A stretch of 9,723 bases of DNA from Acidobacteria bacterium 37-71-11. GTDB lineage: Bacteria > Acidobacteriota > Thermoanaerobaculia > Thermoanaerobaculales > Thermoanaerobaculaceae. Shown one piece after another: positions 1 through 7,175 of this stretch. The position numbers and the translations under genes are program-made. Every line of letters starts with the position of its first letter. The first letter of the stretch is position 1. The stretch is from contig NCBR01000173.1 in NCBI GenBank assembly GCA_002279285.1, forward strand, positions 1 to 9,723. The letters run 5' to 3'. The notes beneath the pieces are model-generated. The model did no database searches. It saw nothing but the letters and a program-made list of their open reading frames with translations, and was not told the DNA's origin.

Positions 1-1
1 G

Positions 2-33
2 GCGCGCGTCTGCGCGTCGGCAGACGGATGCGC
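2..33. other. stem-loop at the left edge of the window
   Basis: A perfect 7-bp stem (CGTCTGC at 7-13 with GCAGACG at 20-26) closes a 6-base loop. It can be extended by GCGC at 2-5 pairing with GCGC at 30-33 across an internal loop. No T-run follows on either strand, so it is not a convincing intrinsic terminator. It could be an RNA structure or the end of a feature outside the window. Nothing coding is supported between here and base 218, where the M28 peptidase gene ends on the other strand. Confidence 0.3.
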
Positions 34-218
34 GATTCGCCGAACTCCTTATCCGGCTGGACGCGTCAATAGCCGACCTCGCTTACGCCAATGGGTAAGA
101 GTGTCAAGAGTGCCGGACCTGGTACCCGTCGAGGAGCGAGGAACGATCTCGTGAACGTCGCGAGTGCCTCCTCGTTCCAATGCCGTGATCCGCGTTCAGC
201 GGCCGGCCGGCGCGGGCC

Positions 219-1838
219 TCAGCGGTCGGCGAGCAGCCAGGCGGTGGCGAGGGCGAGACGCGCCACGCGCTGCACCTGGGTGGCGTCGAGTTTGTCCGCG
301 GTGTCGCCGGGCTCGTGATACGCGGGGAAGAAGTTGCCGAAGAAGCGGACGAACGGGACGCCGGCGCGGGCGAAGTCGCGGTAGTCGGAGCCGCCGTGCG
401 TGCCGTCGGTGTGGTCGAGGTGGAGGGCGAGCCCGGTCATCCCGGCGGCGCGGCGCAGCGCCGTCGCGATCGCGGGGGCGTCGAGCGGCAGGCCCGGCTC
501 AACGAAGTCGGCCGGCTTGACCTTGGCGAGGAACGCCTCGCCGTCCGGAAGGTGGGAGTCGGTCACTAGCTTCCGGATCTCCTCGGCCGCCCACGGGTGC
601 CCGATCATGTCGAGGTTCAAGCAGGTGGCGGTGCGAACGAGCGGCCAGAGCGGGTGGCGGACCCAATAGCCGGAGCCGAACTTGCCCTCCTCCTCGCCGG
701 TCCAGAACGCGAAAACGAGCGTGCGCTTCGGCCGCTCCGGCGCCGCCGCGAACGCCTTGGCGATCTCGAGCAGCGCGGCGACGCCGGAGGCGTTATCGTC
801 CGCGCCGGGGTAGATCGTTCCGCGCACCTTGCCGAGGTGGTCCATATGGGCGCCGATGACTACCGCCTCGTCGCGCAGCGTCGGATCGGCGCCGGCGAGG
901 ACGCCGATCACGTTGCGGCTGGCAACCGCGCGCTCGGTACCGGTCGTGCGGACCGTGACGGTCATCCCCGGCAGCGCGCGCGGCGTCGTCCGGCCCGCCG
1001 GATTCACGCCCGCCAGGAGCGCGTCCGCGACGGCCCGCGACACGCGCACGAGCGGCGGTGCGGCGCCCGCGTCCGCCTCGAACGGGAGGAAGAACGTGGC
1101 CTGCGGCGGCTCCTTCGCGAGGACGCCCGCCGGGAAGTCGCCGGCTTCGACCGCGAGCACCGCGGCCACGCCCAGCGCCCGTGCAGTCTCGAGCTTCGCC
1201 GCCCAGCGCTCGCGCGCTTCGGCCGCGTCGTACTTCTCCGTCAGCTCCGGCGTCCGCCACTCGGCACCGGCCGGGGCGCCGGCGAGCACGAGCACCACCT
1301 TGCCGCGCACGTCGAGCCCCTCGTAGTCGTCGCGGAGGCCGGGCTCGCGGATCCCGTAGGAGGCGAAGACGACGCCCGCCGTCAGCGCGCCCGACGCGAC
1401 CTCCGGGAGGATGCAGTCCACGCCGGGGCGGAACACGCGGCTGGTTGCCCCGCCCGCGGCCGCGCGCGCGACCGTCACCTCGCCCGCGAGGTCGCTGACC
1501 TCGCGCACCGGCACCGGTTGAAAGTACCCGCCTTCGGCCAGCGGCGGGATCCCCGCGAGCGCGAGCGTGGCGGCGGCGTACTCCGCCGCGGCGTCGAGGC
1601 CGCGGCTGCCGAGGCCACGTCCCTCCAGAGCGGGGGAGGCGAGGAAGCCGACGTGCGCGGCGAGCGCCGGCGCCTTGAGGCCGGCGAGGGCCGCGGTGAG
1701 CGACGCCGGCAGCGGCTGTGCCGGAGCGGCGGCGACGAAATCATCGACGACGGGGGTCGGCTTCAACGCCTCGCCGCGTGCGGCCGGGGACAAGGTGGCG
1801 GCGAGGACCAGGCTCAGCGGCAGGACGAGTCGTCGCAT
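219..1838 (-). CDS. exported M28-family zinc aminopeptidase (PA domain plus peptidase domain)
   Basis: A 539-residue secreted metallopeptidase of family M28, which removes N-terminal residues from peptides with a two-zinc centre. A signal peptide covers about residues 1-23 (positive start, hydrophobic core, cleavage near AARGEA). Residues 140-300 look like a protease-associated (PA) insert, with the typical LDVRGKVVLVLAG strand. The catalytic domain from about 308 has all expected ligands: His331 in GAHMDH, bridging Asp347 in GADDNASG, the TGEEEG motif with base Glu382 and zinc ligand Glu383, Asp410 in NLDMIG, and His508 in YHEPGDT. Asp333 is the usual activating Asp. Length suits the PA-containing subgroup. 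The start has a GAGG ribosome site and lies 10 bp after the stop of the M14 carboxypeptidase gene, so the two are probably co-transcribed. Substrate preference cannot be read from the sequence. Confidence 0.93.
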   Translation of the reverse strand: MRRLVLPLSLVLAATLSPAARGEALKPTPVVDDFVAAAPAQPLPASLTAALAGLKAPALAAHVGFLASPALEGRGLGSRGLDAAAEYAAATLALAGIPPLAEGGYFQPVPVREVSDLAGEVTVARAAAGGATSRVFRPGVDCILPEVASGALTAGVVFASYGIREPGLRDDYEGLDVRGKVVLVLAGAPAGAEWRTPELTEKYDAAEARERWAAKLETARALGVAAVLAVEAGDFPAGVLAKEPPQATFFLPFEADAGAAPPLVRVSRAVADALLAGVNPAGRTTPRALPGMTVTVRTTGTERAVASRNVIGVLAGADPTLRDEAVVIGAHMDHLGKVRGTIYPGADDNASGVAALLEIAKAFAAAPERPKRTLVFAFWTGEEEGKFGSGYWVRHPLWPLVRTATCLNLDMIGHPWAAEEIRKLVTDSHLPDGEAFLAKVKPADFVEPGLPLDAPAIATALRRAAGMTGLALHLDHTDGTHGGSDYRDFARAGVPFVRFFGNFFPAYHEPGDTADKLDATQVQRVARLALATAWLLADR

Positions 1839-1848
1839 GGCGCCTCGA

Positions 1849-3354
1849 CTAGTAGGCGCTCTGGCCCATGATGCGCAGCACCGGCAGCGGCTGCCCTGGC
1901 GTCACCAGGGCCCGGAAGCGGGGGTACTGGTACGGCCCGTACATCACGGCGGGCTCGAGCACGAGCGCGGCCCGCACCGCGGACTCGCCTTCCAGCGGCA
2001 CCCAGAGCGTCCCGGCGGGAAGCTCGCGCGGCGCCGCGGCCTCGCGGCGGACGATCTGACGCCCCTCGTAGCGCGAGTACACGTCGTCGAAGTCGTCCTC
2101 GATGCGCAGCAGGGTGCAGCTCTCGGCGGTGACGGTCCGCGCCGCCGTCAACTCCTGGTACGGAATCCCCTGGCGCTCGAGCAGCAGCTTGAACGCCGCC
2201 GCAGCGCGCGGCTCGATCGCGTAAGCGAGCGGCGTCGGCACCGCGTGCTTCACCGCCATCACCGTCATCATGTTCGGCGTCGGGATCTCGATCACGTGGC
2301 CGGTGGCCGCCTCGACGACGGGGAAGCGGGTGATCGTCATCCCGGGGTTGACCCAGAGGTAGTTCGTCGGGATGAACGCCGGCAGCGGGCGGTGGCGGGC
2401 CTTCTCGACCGCCGCCAGGTCCTCGGCGCGGTGGCCGTCGCCGTTGACGAACCGCCAGAGCAGGACGAGGTACGCGTCCACCCGGCGGGCGAGGTCGGGG
2501 GCCGGCGGCACATTGGCGTGCATGACCGCCGACTCGATGATGAACGAGAGCCCGCCGTAGGCGCCAACGGCGTTGAGCCCTCCGTCGAGGTCGGGGGCGG
2601 AGTGGCGCTGTTCCTCGTCCGGGGGCATCCCGCCCACCGAGTAACGCAGGAACGGATGCCCGGCCGCGGCCTCGACCGCCGCCGACTCGTCCACCCAGCG
2701 CTGCGCGGCGGCGATCACCGCAGGGTCAAAGAGCGGGTTGTTGACCCCGTCCATCGTGATGTCCGGGTACGCGATCCACCCCCGTGCGCGGCGCTCGTCG
2801 GAGTCGCGGCCGAACTCGTGGCAGTCCACGGCCAGCGTTGGCCGCACGCGGCGCACGACCCGGTAGAGCGCCTGCGTCTCCGGTTGCTCGAGGACGATAT
2901 GGTCGCGGTTGAGGTCGGCGCCGGCGCCGTTGCGGCGCGTGCCGGCCTCGCCGCCGTCCGGGTTCATCATCGGCATGATCCAGAGGTCCACGTCGGCGGG
3001 AAGCAGTTCGGGCTTCGCCGCGATGTCGCGGATCATGTAGAGAAGGGCGACCTTGCCGGCGGGCTCGTCGCCGTGCTGTTGCGCGTAGAACAGGATCCGG
3101 AACGCGGGGCTGCCGCCGCGCGTCGCGTGCACGAGATACACCGAGCGGCCCTTGGTGGTCGTGCCCTCGACCGATACGGTGATCGGCCCCTTGCCGTTCA
3201 CGCTCGCCAGGAACGCGGACATCTCGTCGTAGGAGATCGTCCGCGTGAGCTTGCGGTGGTCTTCTGGGAAGGTGGCGGCGGGGGCTTGCGCCCGGGCCGC
3301 GAGCGGGACCAGCGCGAGGCCGACCAGCCACAGGCGTGCAATCGGGAAGGTCAT
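1849..3354 (-). CDS. exported M14-family zinc carboxypeptidase
   Basis: A 501-residue exported metallocarboxypeptidase of family M14, expected to cut C-terminal residues or cell-wall peptides outside the cytoplasm. A signal peptide covers about residues 1-22 (hydrophobic core, cleavage near LAARAQA). The M14 fold runs from about 38 to 310. Zinc ligands are His94 and Glu97 in QQHGDEPAGK and His179 in AVDCHEFGRD. The substrate carboxylate site is seen in the R-N pair at 141-142 and in DLNRD at 148-151. The general base is Glu274 in SFIIESAV. NPDGG at 131-135 is also typical. The last 190 residues form an extra C-terminal region that I cannot name. The ATG at 3354 has a good ribosome site (AAGGAG, 6 bases upstream). 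It is the first gene of a likely operon with the M28 peptidase 10 bp downstream. The pairing suggests joint trimming of peptides from both ends. Confidence 0.9.
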   Translation of the reverse strand: MTFPIARLWLVGLALVPLAARAQAPAATFPEDHRKLTRTISYDEMSAFLASVNGKGPITVSVEGTTTKGRSVYLVHATRGGSPAFRILFYAQQHGDEPAGKVALLYMIRDIAAKPELLPADVDLWIMPMMNPDGGEAGTRRNGAGADLNRDHIVLEQPETQALYRVVRRVRPTLAVDCHEFGRDSDERRARGWIAYPDITMDGVNNPLFDPAVIAAAQRWVDESAAVEAAAGHPFLRYSVGGMPPDEEQRHSAPDLDGGLNAVGAYGGLSFIIESAVMHANVPPAPDLARRVDAYLVLLWRFVNGDGHRAEDLAAVEKARHRPLPAFIPTNYLWVNPGMTITRFPVVEAATGHVIEIPTPNMMTVMAVKHAVPTPLAYAIEPRAAAAFKLLLERQGIPYQELTAARTVTAESCTLLRIEDDFDDVYSRYEGRQIVRREAAAPRELPAGTLWVPLEGESAVRAALVLEPAVMYGPYQYPRFRALVTPGQPLPVLRIMGQSAY

Positions 3355-3500
3355 GTTCGGCTCCTTGCGTAAGGCGTTGGGCGAGGGTCATCCGGCGCGT
3401 GCGACCGGCGCCGCGCCCTCGTGTCGCGCGCCAGCTTCACAGACTCGCGCCCGACAATCAACCCGGTGGTCGCGCCCCGGACCGGTGTGTCCTCTGGAGC

Positions 3501-3520
3501 GGCCGACGCTCGCATCGGCC
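3501..3520 (-). other. small inverted repeat between the sorting-tail gene and the M14 gene
   Basis: GGCCGA at 3501-3506 pairs with TCGGCC at 3515-3520 around an 8-base loop, shortly after the stop codon at 3552 of the IPTL-CTERM-like gene. It could slow transcription between that gene and the M14 peptidase. It has no T-run, so a terminator call is weak. Confidence 0.2.
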
Positions 3521-3551
3521 GACGATCCGCGGGCGGTGCTGGCTTGCGGCC

Positions 3552-4237
3552 CTACCGGCGGAAGACAGCCACGCCGGCCAACGCCACCAGGAGCGCCAGC
3601 AGCCCGGCCCCCCAGACGCTGAGCGCGGGGACTGCCGCAAGCGTGCCGCCTTCGAGCGTGAGGTCGTCGATCGCGAAGAAATCCGTGTTGGTGTCCGTCC
3701 CGTACGCCAGGCCTCTCGGGTCCCAACGGATGGTGTACGTGCCCGGGTCGAGGACGAGGTAGCCGAGCGAGACGGTGGCCACCGTGCCGGAGGTCGCCGG
3801 GCTGAGCAGCACCGGCGAACCGATGTCGACGAAGCCGGCTTCCCGGTCGATCTGAAGCTGGGCGTTGTAGGACGGGTAGCTCGGATATCCGGGGTTGTGG
3901 TTGTCGAGGTGCGTGAAGGTCAGGTCGCTGAGGTGAAGGTCAGGTCGCTGAGGACCACCTTCTCGGTCGTGGTGAACTGCATGAACGGGCGGTAGGCGCC
4001 GAAGAAGCGCGTGAGGAACCAGATGGAGCCGAGGTTCTCCGCAGGGCCACCGCCGTTCTGCGAGACGAACGCGTTGCTGATGCCCGGCGCGGTCGTCAGC
4101 GCGTTCGACGTCGAGATCGAACCGACGCTGGTCGTGTTCTCGAAATCCCAGAACGCCAACGACCCCGCCTGGGCCTCTGCGGCAAGAACCAACGAAACGA
4201 GGACTGCGGACCCGCGAAGCAACCTTGCCACGCGCAC
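3552..4237 (-). pseudogene. exported IPTL-CTERM-like sorted protein, frame broken by a 20-bp tandem duplication
   Basis: Read from the GTG at 4237 (GGGAGG ribosome site 6 bases upstream), the protein starts with a signal peptide (hydrophobic VLVSLVLAAEAQAG), then GSLAFWDFENTTS. It continues to VVLSDLTFT and then stops at 3920 after 105 residues. The other half is in another frame: HLDNHNPGYPS onward, FAIDDLTLEGG, then a C-terminal tail VPALSVWG, a hydrophobic helix and Arg-Arg ending at 3552. The tail matches the IPTL-CTERM pattern recognised by exosortase H-type systems. The break is a perfect 20-bp duplication at 3913-3952. Removing one copy joins DLTFT directly to HLDNH and gives a 221-residue protein. 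No start codon with a ribosome site suits the second half alone. The middle is Ser/Thr/Gly-rich and beta-strand-like, as in many exosortase substrates; its function is unknown. It may be a true pseudogene, a phase-variable gene, or an assembly error. Confidence 0.85.
3913..3952. repeat. perfect 2 x 20-bp tandem duplication inside a coding region
   Basis: The unit gtgaaggtcaggtcgctgag occurs at 3913-3932 and again, with no mismatch and no gap, at 3933-3952. Twenty is not a multiple of three, so the second copy shifts the frame of the minus-strand gene around it and creates a stop at 3920. The perfect identity points to a recent event, by slipped-strand replication or in assembly. Confidence 0.97.
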
Positions 4238-4530
4238 CAGACACCTCCCGGGATTCACCGCTCGCGCCGCATCGATACGCGGCCATGGAAGCCAGCGGGT
4301 TGCCTTCACCGACGCAATCGGTCCCCTTTGGAGATGGGGCGGATCGCGCTGCCGACCGACTCCGGTGATGGGCCCAACTGGCGCTGGAAAGAGACGCCGT
4401 CCTTCTTCCCACGGAGGGTGAAGGTGCTCAACAACCATGTCACCCCAGCCCGCCGCTCGCTCGATCGATCGGGAAGGTGAAACTGCGATTCGGTGGTCGA
4501 GCCCGGCGCGCACCAAAAATGGAACAATGA

Positions 4531-4543
4531 GGTACCTGGTACC
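4531..4543. promoter_or_regulatory. paired GGTACC element, possible operator
   Basis: GGTACC-T-GGTACC is a 13-base near-perfect palindrome about 30 bases upstream of the candidate -35 box of the malic enzyme gene, a usual place for an activator or repressor site. A near copy, GG-ACCTGGTACC, followed by the same GAGGAGCG, occurs at 115-138. No regulator is identified; this rests on symmetry and position only. Confidence 0.3.
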
Positions 4544-4575
4544 GCGAGGAGCGCGACGTGCCGGGATGCGGTAGG

Positions 4576-4605
4576 CTGGCAATTGCGCGCCGGCGGTTGT
4601 ATGAT
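4576..4605 (+). promoter_or_regulatory. candidate sigma-70-type promoter for the malic enzyme gene
   Basis: A -10 box TATGAT (4600-4605) matches 5 of 6 consensus bases. An 18-base spacer separates it from a -35-like CTGGCA (4576-4581), which matches 4 of 6. Transcription would start near 4612 and leave a leader of about 43 bases before the ATG at 4655. The -10 stands out in otherwise very G+C-rich sequence, but the consensus of this organism is unknown. Confidence 0.4.
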
Positions 4606-4654
4606 GCGCTTGTGACGACGTAGTACTTGAATGTTGAGAAAGGCTAGGTAACAT

Positions 4655-6376
4655 ATGAAGACATTCTCGTTTCAAGTTGACGCCCTCACGGGCGAGGAAT
4701 ACTACGAGGTCTACCTGCGCGGGCAGCAACTGTTCTCCGACCCGCTGCTCAACAAGGGCTCCCACTTCACCGTGAACGAGCGCGCGAGCCTCGGGCTCGT
4801 CGGCCTGCACCCGTACGGGGTCTCCACCCTCGAGCAGCAGGTCGCGCGCACCCTGGAAAGCTACCGCCGCAAGCCCGACGACATGGAGCGCTACCTGTTC
4901 CTGCTCGGCCTGCTCAACCGCAACGAGACGCTGTTCTACCGCCTGCTGACGGAGAACCTCACCGAGATGATGCCGATCGTCTACACCCCCACCGTCGGGC
5001 AGGCGTGCCTGCAGCTCTCCCACATCATGCGGCGGCCGCGCGGCGTCTACATCCACCCCGAGAACATCGCCAACATCGACCAGATCTTCGCCAACGTCTC
5101 GCTGCCGCACGTGCGCCTGATCGTGGTCACCGACGGCGAGCGCATCCTCGGTCTCGGCGACCTCGGCTCCGACGGCATGGGCATCCCGGTGGGCAAGATC
5201 AGCCTGTACGTCGCCGCCGGCGGCATCCACCCGGCGTGCTGCCTGCCGGTGTGTCTGGACGTCGGCACCAACAGCCCGCGCCTGCTCGACGACCCGTTGT
5301 ACATGGGCATCCGCAAGCCGCGCCTGGAGGGCGAGGAGTACGACCGCTTCATCGAGCGCTTCGTCGTCGGCGTGCGCCGCAACTTCCCCGACGCCCTCCT
5401 GCAGTGGGAGGACTTCGCCAAGCACAAGGCGTTCAAGCTGATGAAGCGCTACCGCGACCGTTGCCTCTCGTTCAACGACGACATCCAGGGCACGGGCGTG
5501 ACCGCCAGCGCCGCCCTGCTCGCCGCGATGCGCATCAAGAAGAGCAGCTTCGAGCGCGAGCGCTTCGTCATCGTCGGCATGGGCCAGGCGGGCACCGGCA
5601 CCGCGCACGCCATCCGCGCCGTCCTGCGCGAGGACGGGCTGCCGGAGGACGAGATCCGCCGCCGCATCTTCGCGGTGGACATGCAAGGGCTCCTGGTCGA
5701 GGACGACCCCAAGCTCGAGGACGAGCAGAAGCCGTTCGCGCAGGAGCGCGCCGCGGTGGCGGGGTGGACGCTCGCCGCGCCCGGCCGCATCGACCTCAAG
5801 GACGTGCTGCGCAACGCCAAGGCCACCGCCCTGATCGGCTTCACCGCCAAGCGCGGGATGTTCGACGAGGAGATCCTGCGCCAGATGGGGGCGAACGACC
5901 CGCGGCCGGTGATCCTGGCGCTGTCCAACCCGACGACCAAGAGCGAGTGCACCGCCGAGGAGGCGCTCGCCGCCACCGGCGGGCGCGCCCTGATCGCCAC
6001 CGGCAGCCCGTTCGCGCCGGTGCGGGTGGGGGAGCGCGAGGTCGCCGTCGCCCAGTGCAACAACCTCTACATGTTCCCCGGCGTCGGCCTCGGCGCCCTC
6101 GTCTCGCAGGCGTCCAAGGTGACCGACCGCATGTTCATCCGCGCGAGCAAGGCTCTCGCGATGATGGTGAGCGAGGCCGAGCTGGAGAAGGGCCTGCTCC
6201 TGCCGAACATGGAGGCGATCCGCGAGGTGGCGTTCACCGTCGCAAGAGCGGTGGCGATCGAGGCGCGCGACGCCGGTCTCGGCCTGCTGCGCAGCGACGA
6301 CGAACTCGGCGATCTGATCCGCAAGGCGCAGTGGGAGCCGCATTTCTATTCCTACCGGCCGGGCGTCCCGCACTAG
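4655..6376 (+). CDS. maeA: malate dehydrogenase (oxaloacetate-decarboxylating), NAD-type malic enzyme
   Basis: A 573-residue cytoplasmic malic enzyme that oxidises L-malate to pyruvate and CO2 while reducing NAD(P). It links the TCA cycle to pyruvate. Length and architecture match the long MaeA/SfcA and eukaryotic type, not the short MaeB fusion. Key residues are present: catalytic Tyr110 in VYTPTVGQAC, Lys181 in GIPVGKISLY, metal ligands Glu252-Asp253 in QWEDFAKHKAF and Asp276 in FNDDIQGTG, the Rossmann loop GMGQAGTG at 308-315, Asn425 in LSNPTTKSEC, and Asn469-Asn470 in CNNLYMFPG. NAD preference is inferred from overall type; VDMQGLLVED after the second Rossmann strand does not settle NAD versus NADP. 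The ATG at 4655 fits the family N-terminus, although its ribosome site (TAGG, about 6 bases upstream) is weak. It is a single-gene unit, divergent from the gene on its left, with its own candidate promoter and terminator. Confidence 0.95.
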   Translation: MKTFSFQVDALTGEEYYEVYLRGQQLFSDPLLNKGSHFTVNERASLGLVGLHPYGVSTLEQQVARTLESYRRKPDDMERYLFLLGLLNRNETLFYRLLTENLTEMMPIVYTPTVGQACLQLSHIMRRPRGVYIHPENIANIDQIFANVSLPHVRLIVVTDGERILGLGDLGSDGMGIPVGKISLYVAAGGIHPACCLPVCLDVGTNSPRLLDDPLYMGIRKPRLEGEEYDRFIERFVVGVRRNFPDALLQWEDFAKHKAFKLMKRYRDRCLSFNDDIQGTGVTASAALLAAMRIKKSSFERERFVIVGMGQAGTGTAHAIRAVLREDGLPEDEIRRRIFAVDMQGLLVEDDPKLEDEQKPFAQERAAVAGWTLAAPGRIDLKDVLRNAKATALIGFTAKRGMFDEEILRQMGANDPRPVILALSNPTTKSECTAEEALAATGGRALIATGSPFAPVRVGEREVAVAQCNNLYMFPGVGLGALVSQASKVTDRMFIRASKALAMMVSEAELEKGLLLPNMEAIREVAFTVARAVAIEARDAGLGLLRSDDELGDLIRKAQWEPHFYSYRPGVPH

Positions 6377-6508
6377 GCTTCAGCGGATCGGTGGGCGTGG
6401 CCGGAGGCAGGCCGGGGCTGCACCTCCGGCTCCCGACTCGCGTGTCCGGAAAGGTGCTGGCGGATCGGGGTGACGAACGCGGCTGCCGCGCCCGGCGGCG
6501 GATGCCGG

Positions 6509-6525
6509 CCCCTGTGGGGTTTTTT
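6509..6525 (+). terminator. possible intrinsic terminator after the malic enzyme gene
   Basis: CCCC (6509-6512), a 3-base loop TGT and GGGG (6516-6519) are followed at once by six T residues (6520-6525), about 130 bases after the malic enzyme stop. The stem is only 4 bp, though all G-C, and the T-run is rare in this G+C-rich window. The 130 bases between the stop codon and this site hold no gene that I can see. Confidence 0.45.
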
Positions 6526-6552
6526 GTCGCGACGTGGCGACGAGGTCCCCGC

Positions 6553-6912
6553 CTATTGTTGGATGTCCGCAACCCCCGTCTTCGCGACCTTCTCGGCTAC
6601 CGTTGCCGCCCATCGGTCGGCGTCGGAGGGACTGCTCACGCCGTTGACGGAGAGCTTGAAGCGCTTGACCGTGGTGTCGCTGAGGATCAGGCCGAAGTAT
6701 TGACACACGTATTCGATATCGTCGGGCGCCGTGCCCGCTCCCATGTAGCGATGTGACGTGCGCTGGGTGATGCCCCAGCCCCAGGCGTACTGCGTTTCCT
6801 TCGGTGTGTCGTATCCGGTCAGCGCATCCGAGGTTCTGTCATTGAAGCTCCGGCGCGTGGACGCGATGTCCTGCGTCAACTGCGTCTGATACGGCTTCGC
6901 GAGCATGGCCAT
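6553..6912 (-). CDS. C-terminal half of an exported unknown protein, or a coupled 119-residue protein
   Basis: From the ATG at 6912 this frame gives 119 residues (MAMLAKPYQTQLTQDIAS at the start, KTGVADIQQ at the end) with no signal peptide, no membrane helix and a single Cys. It contains a compact Trp/Tyr-rich stretch, TQYAWGWGITQRTSHRYMG, at about 40-58. I do not recognise the family. The ATG overlaps the stop of the upstream 87-residue frame as TGATG, with a GGAAGG ribosome-like site just before it, so translational coupling is possible. Equally, one extra C in the CCC run at 6923-6925 would join the frames as FFYQT-PEGLMAMLAKP and give one 207-residue exported protein. I favour the single-gene reading, because the upstream frame ends without a domain boundary and this half has no export signal of its own. 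Confidence 0.6.
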   Translation of the reverse strand: MAMLAKPYQTQLTQDIASTRRSFNDRTSDALTGYDTPKETQYAWGWGITQRTSHRYMGAGTAPDDIEYVCQYFGLILSDTTVKRFKLSVNGVSSPSDADRWAATVAEKVAKTGVADIQQ

Positions 6913-7175
6913 CAACCCTTCCGGGTCTGGTAGAAGAAGAGGTCGACGTTGTACTCGCTGTTGAAGTGAAAGTGGTGACCGGTGAACTCCTTGGCGGCGA
7001 CGAACGTGATGCCCACCATGCCGCCGTAGTTCGTGCAGCCGGGCGAGACCAATCGGTACCCGTTCGGGATCAGGCTCTCGAAGCCGGCCGGCAGCTTGTC
7101 GGTGGCGATGGTGGCGCCAAGAGCAAACGTAGCCACAGCCGCCAGGCCCAACGTCAGGACGCGAACACGCCGCAT
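6912..7175 (-). CDS. exported protein of unknown function, N-terminal frame (87 residues)
   Basis: Starts at the ATG at 7175 with a strong ribosome site (AGGAGG, 7 bases upstream) and a clear signal peptide (MRRVRVLTLGLAAVATFALG, cleavage near residues 20-25). The mature part includes IPNGYRLVSPGCTNYGGMVG and a His-rich FTGHHFHFNSEYNVDLFFYQ, then stops at 6912. I cannot assign a family. The His cluster (HHFHF) might bind a metal, but that is only a guess. The frame stops one base into the next ATG (TGATG), and the downstream frame reads like its continuation, so the 87-residue product may be a truncated form of a 207-residue protein. Base composition here is visibly lower in G+C than in the malic enzyme gene. 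It is transcribed away from the secreted MBL-fold gene on its right. Confidence 0.65.
   Translation of the reverse strand: MRRVRVLTLGLAAVATFALGATIATDKLPAGFESLIPNGYRLVSPGCTNYGGMVGITFVAAKEFTGHHFHFNSEYNVDLFFYQTRKG

Larger units (their letters stand above)
4238..4654. other. 417-bp divergent spacer between the sorting-tail gene and the malic enzyme gene
   Basis: No coding sequence with a credible ribosome site is visible. The right part is visibly richer in A+T than its surroundings (caccaaaaatggaacaatga at 4511-4530) and holds the paired GGTACC element and the candidate malic enzyme promoter listed separately. The left part holds a small GCCGC/GCGGC inverted repeat (4266-4270 with 4279-4283) upstream of the minus-strand gene. 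No known riboswitch consensus could be fitted. Confidence 0.6.

Noticed and set aside
1567..3372. A 601-codon open frame on the plus strand opposite the M14 peptidase gene
   Set aside because: Arg/Ala/Gly/His-rich mirror frame with no recognisable domain or ribosome site; the opposite strand encodes a complete zinc carboxypeptidase.
4255..4320. Possible c-di-GMP riboswitch (GEMM) from AGCCAGCGGGTTGCC and GACGCAA
   Set aside because: The two pieces are in the wrong order and spacing, and the GGCAAACC-type partner is missing on either strand.
3920..6373. An 817-codon open frame on the minus strand, antisense to the malic enzyme gene
   Set aside because: Its sequence is rich in Ala, Val, Asp, Glu, Arg and His, typical of a mirror frame in G+C-rich DNA, and it lies exactly opposite a gene with all malic enzyme catalytic residues. 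Only its last 105 codons, from the GTG at 4237, are real: the first half of the broken sorting-tail gene.
6526..6541. Hairpin GTCGC-GACGTG-GCGAC as a minus-strand terminator after the 6553 gene
   Set aside because: On the minus strand it is followed by an A-run, not a T-run, so it lacks the terminator signature in that direction.
5005..6756. A 583-codon open frame on the plus strand, out of frame within the malic enzyme gene
   Set aside because: Extremely Arg/Pro/Gly-rich composition with no domain, explained by frame-shifted reading of the malic enzyme codons.
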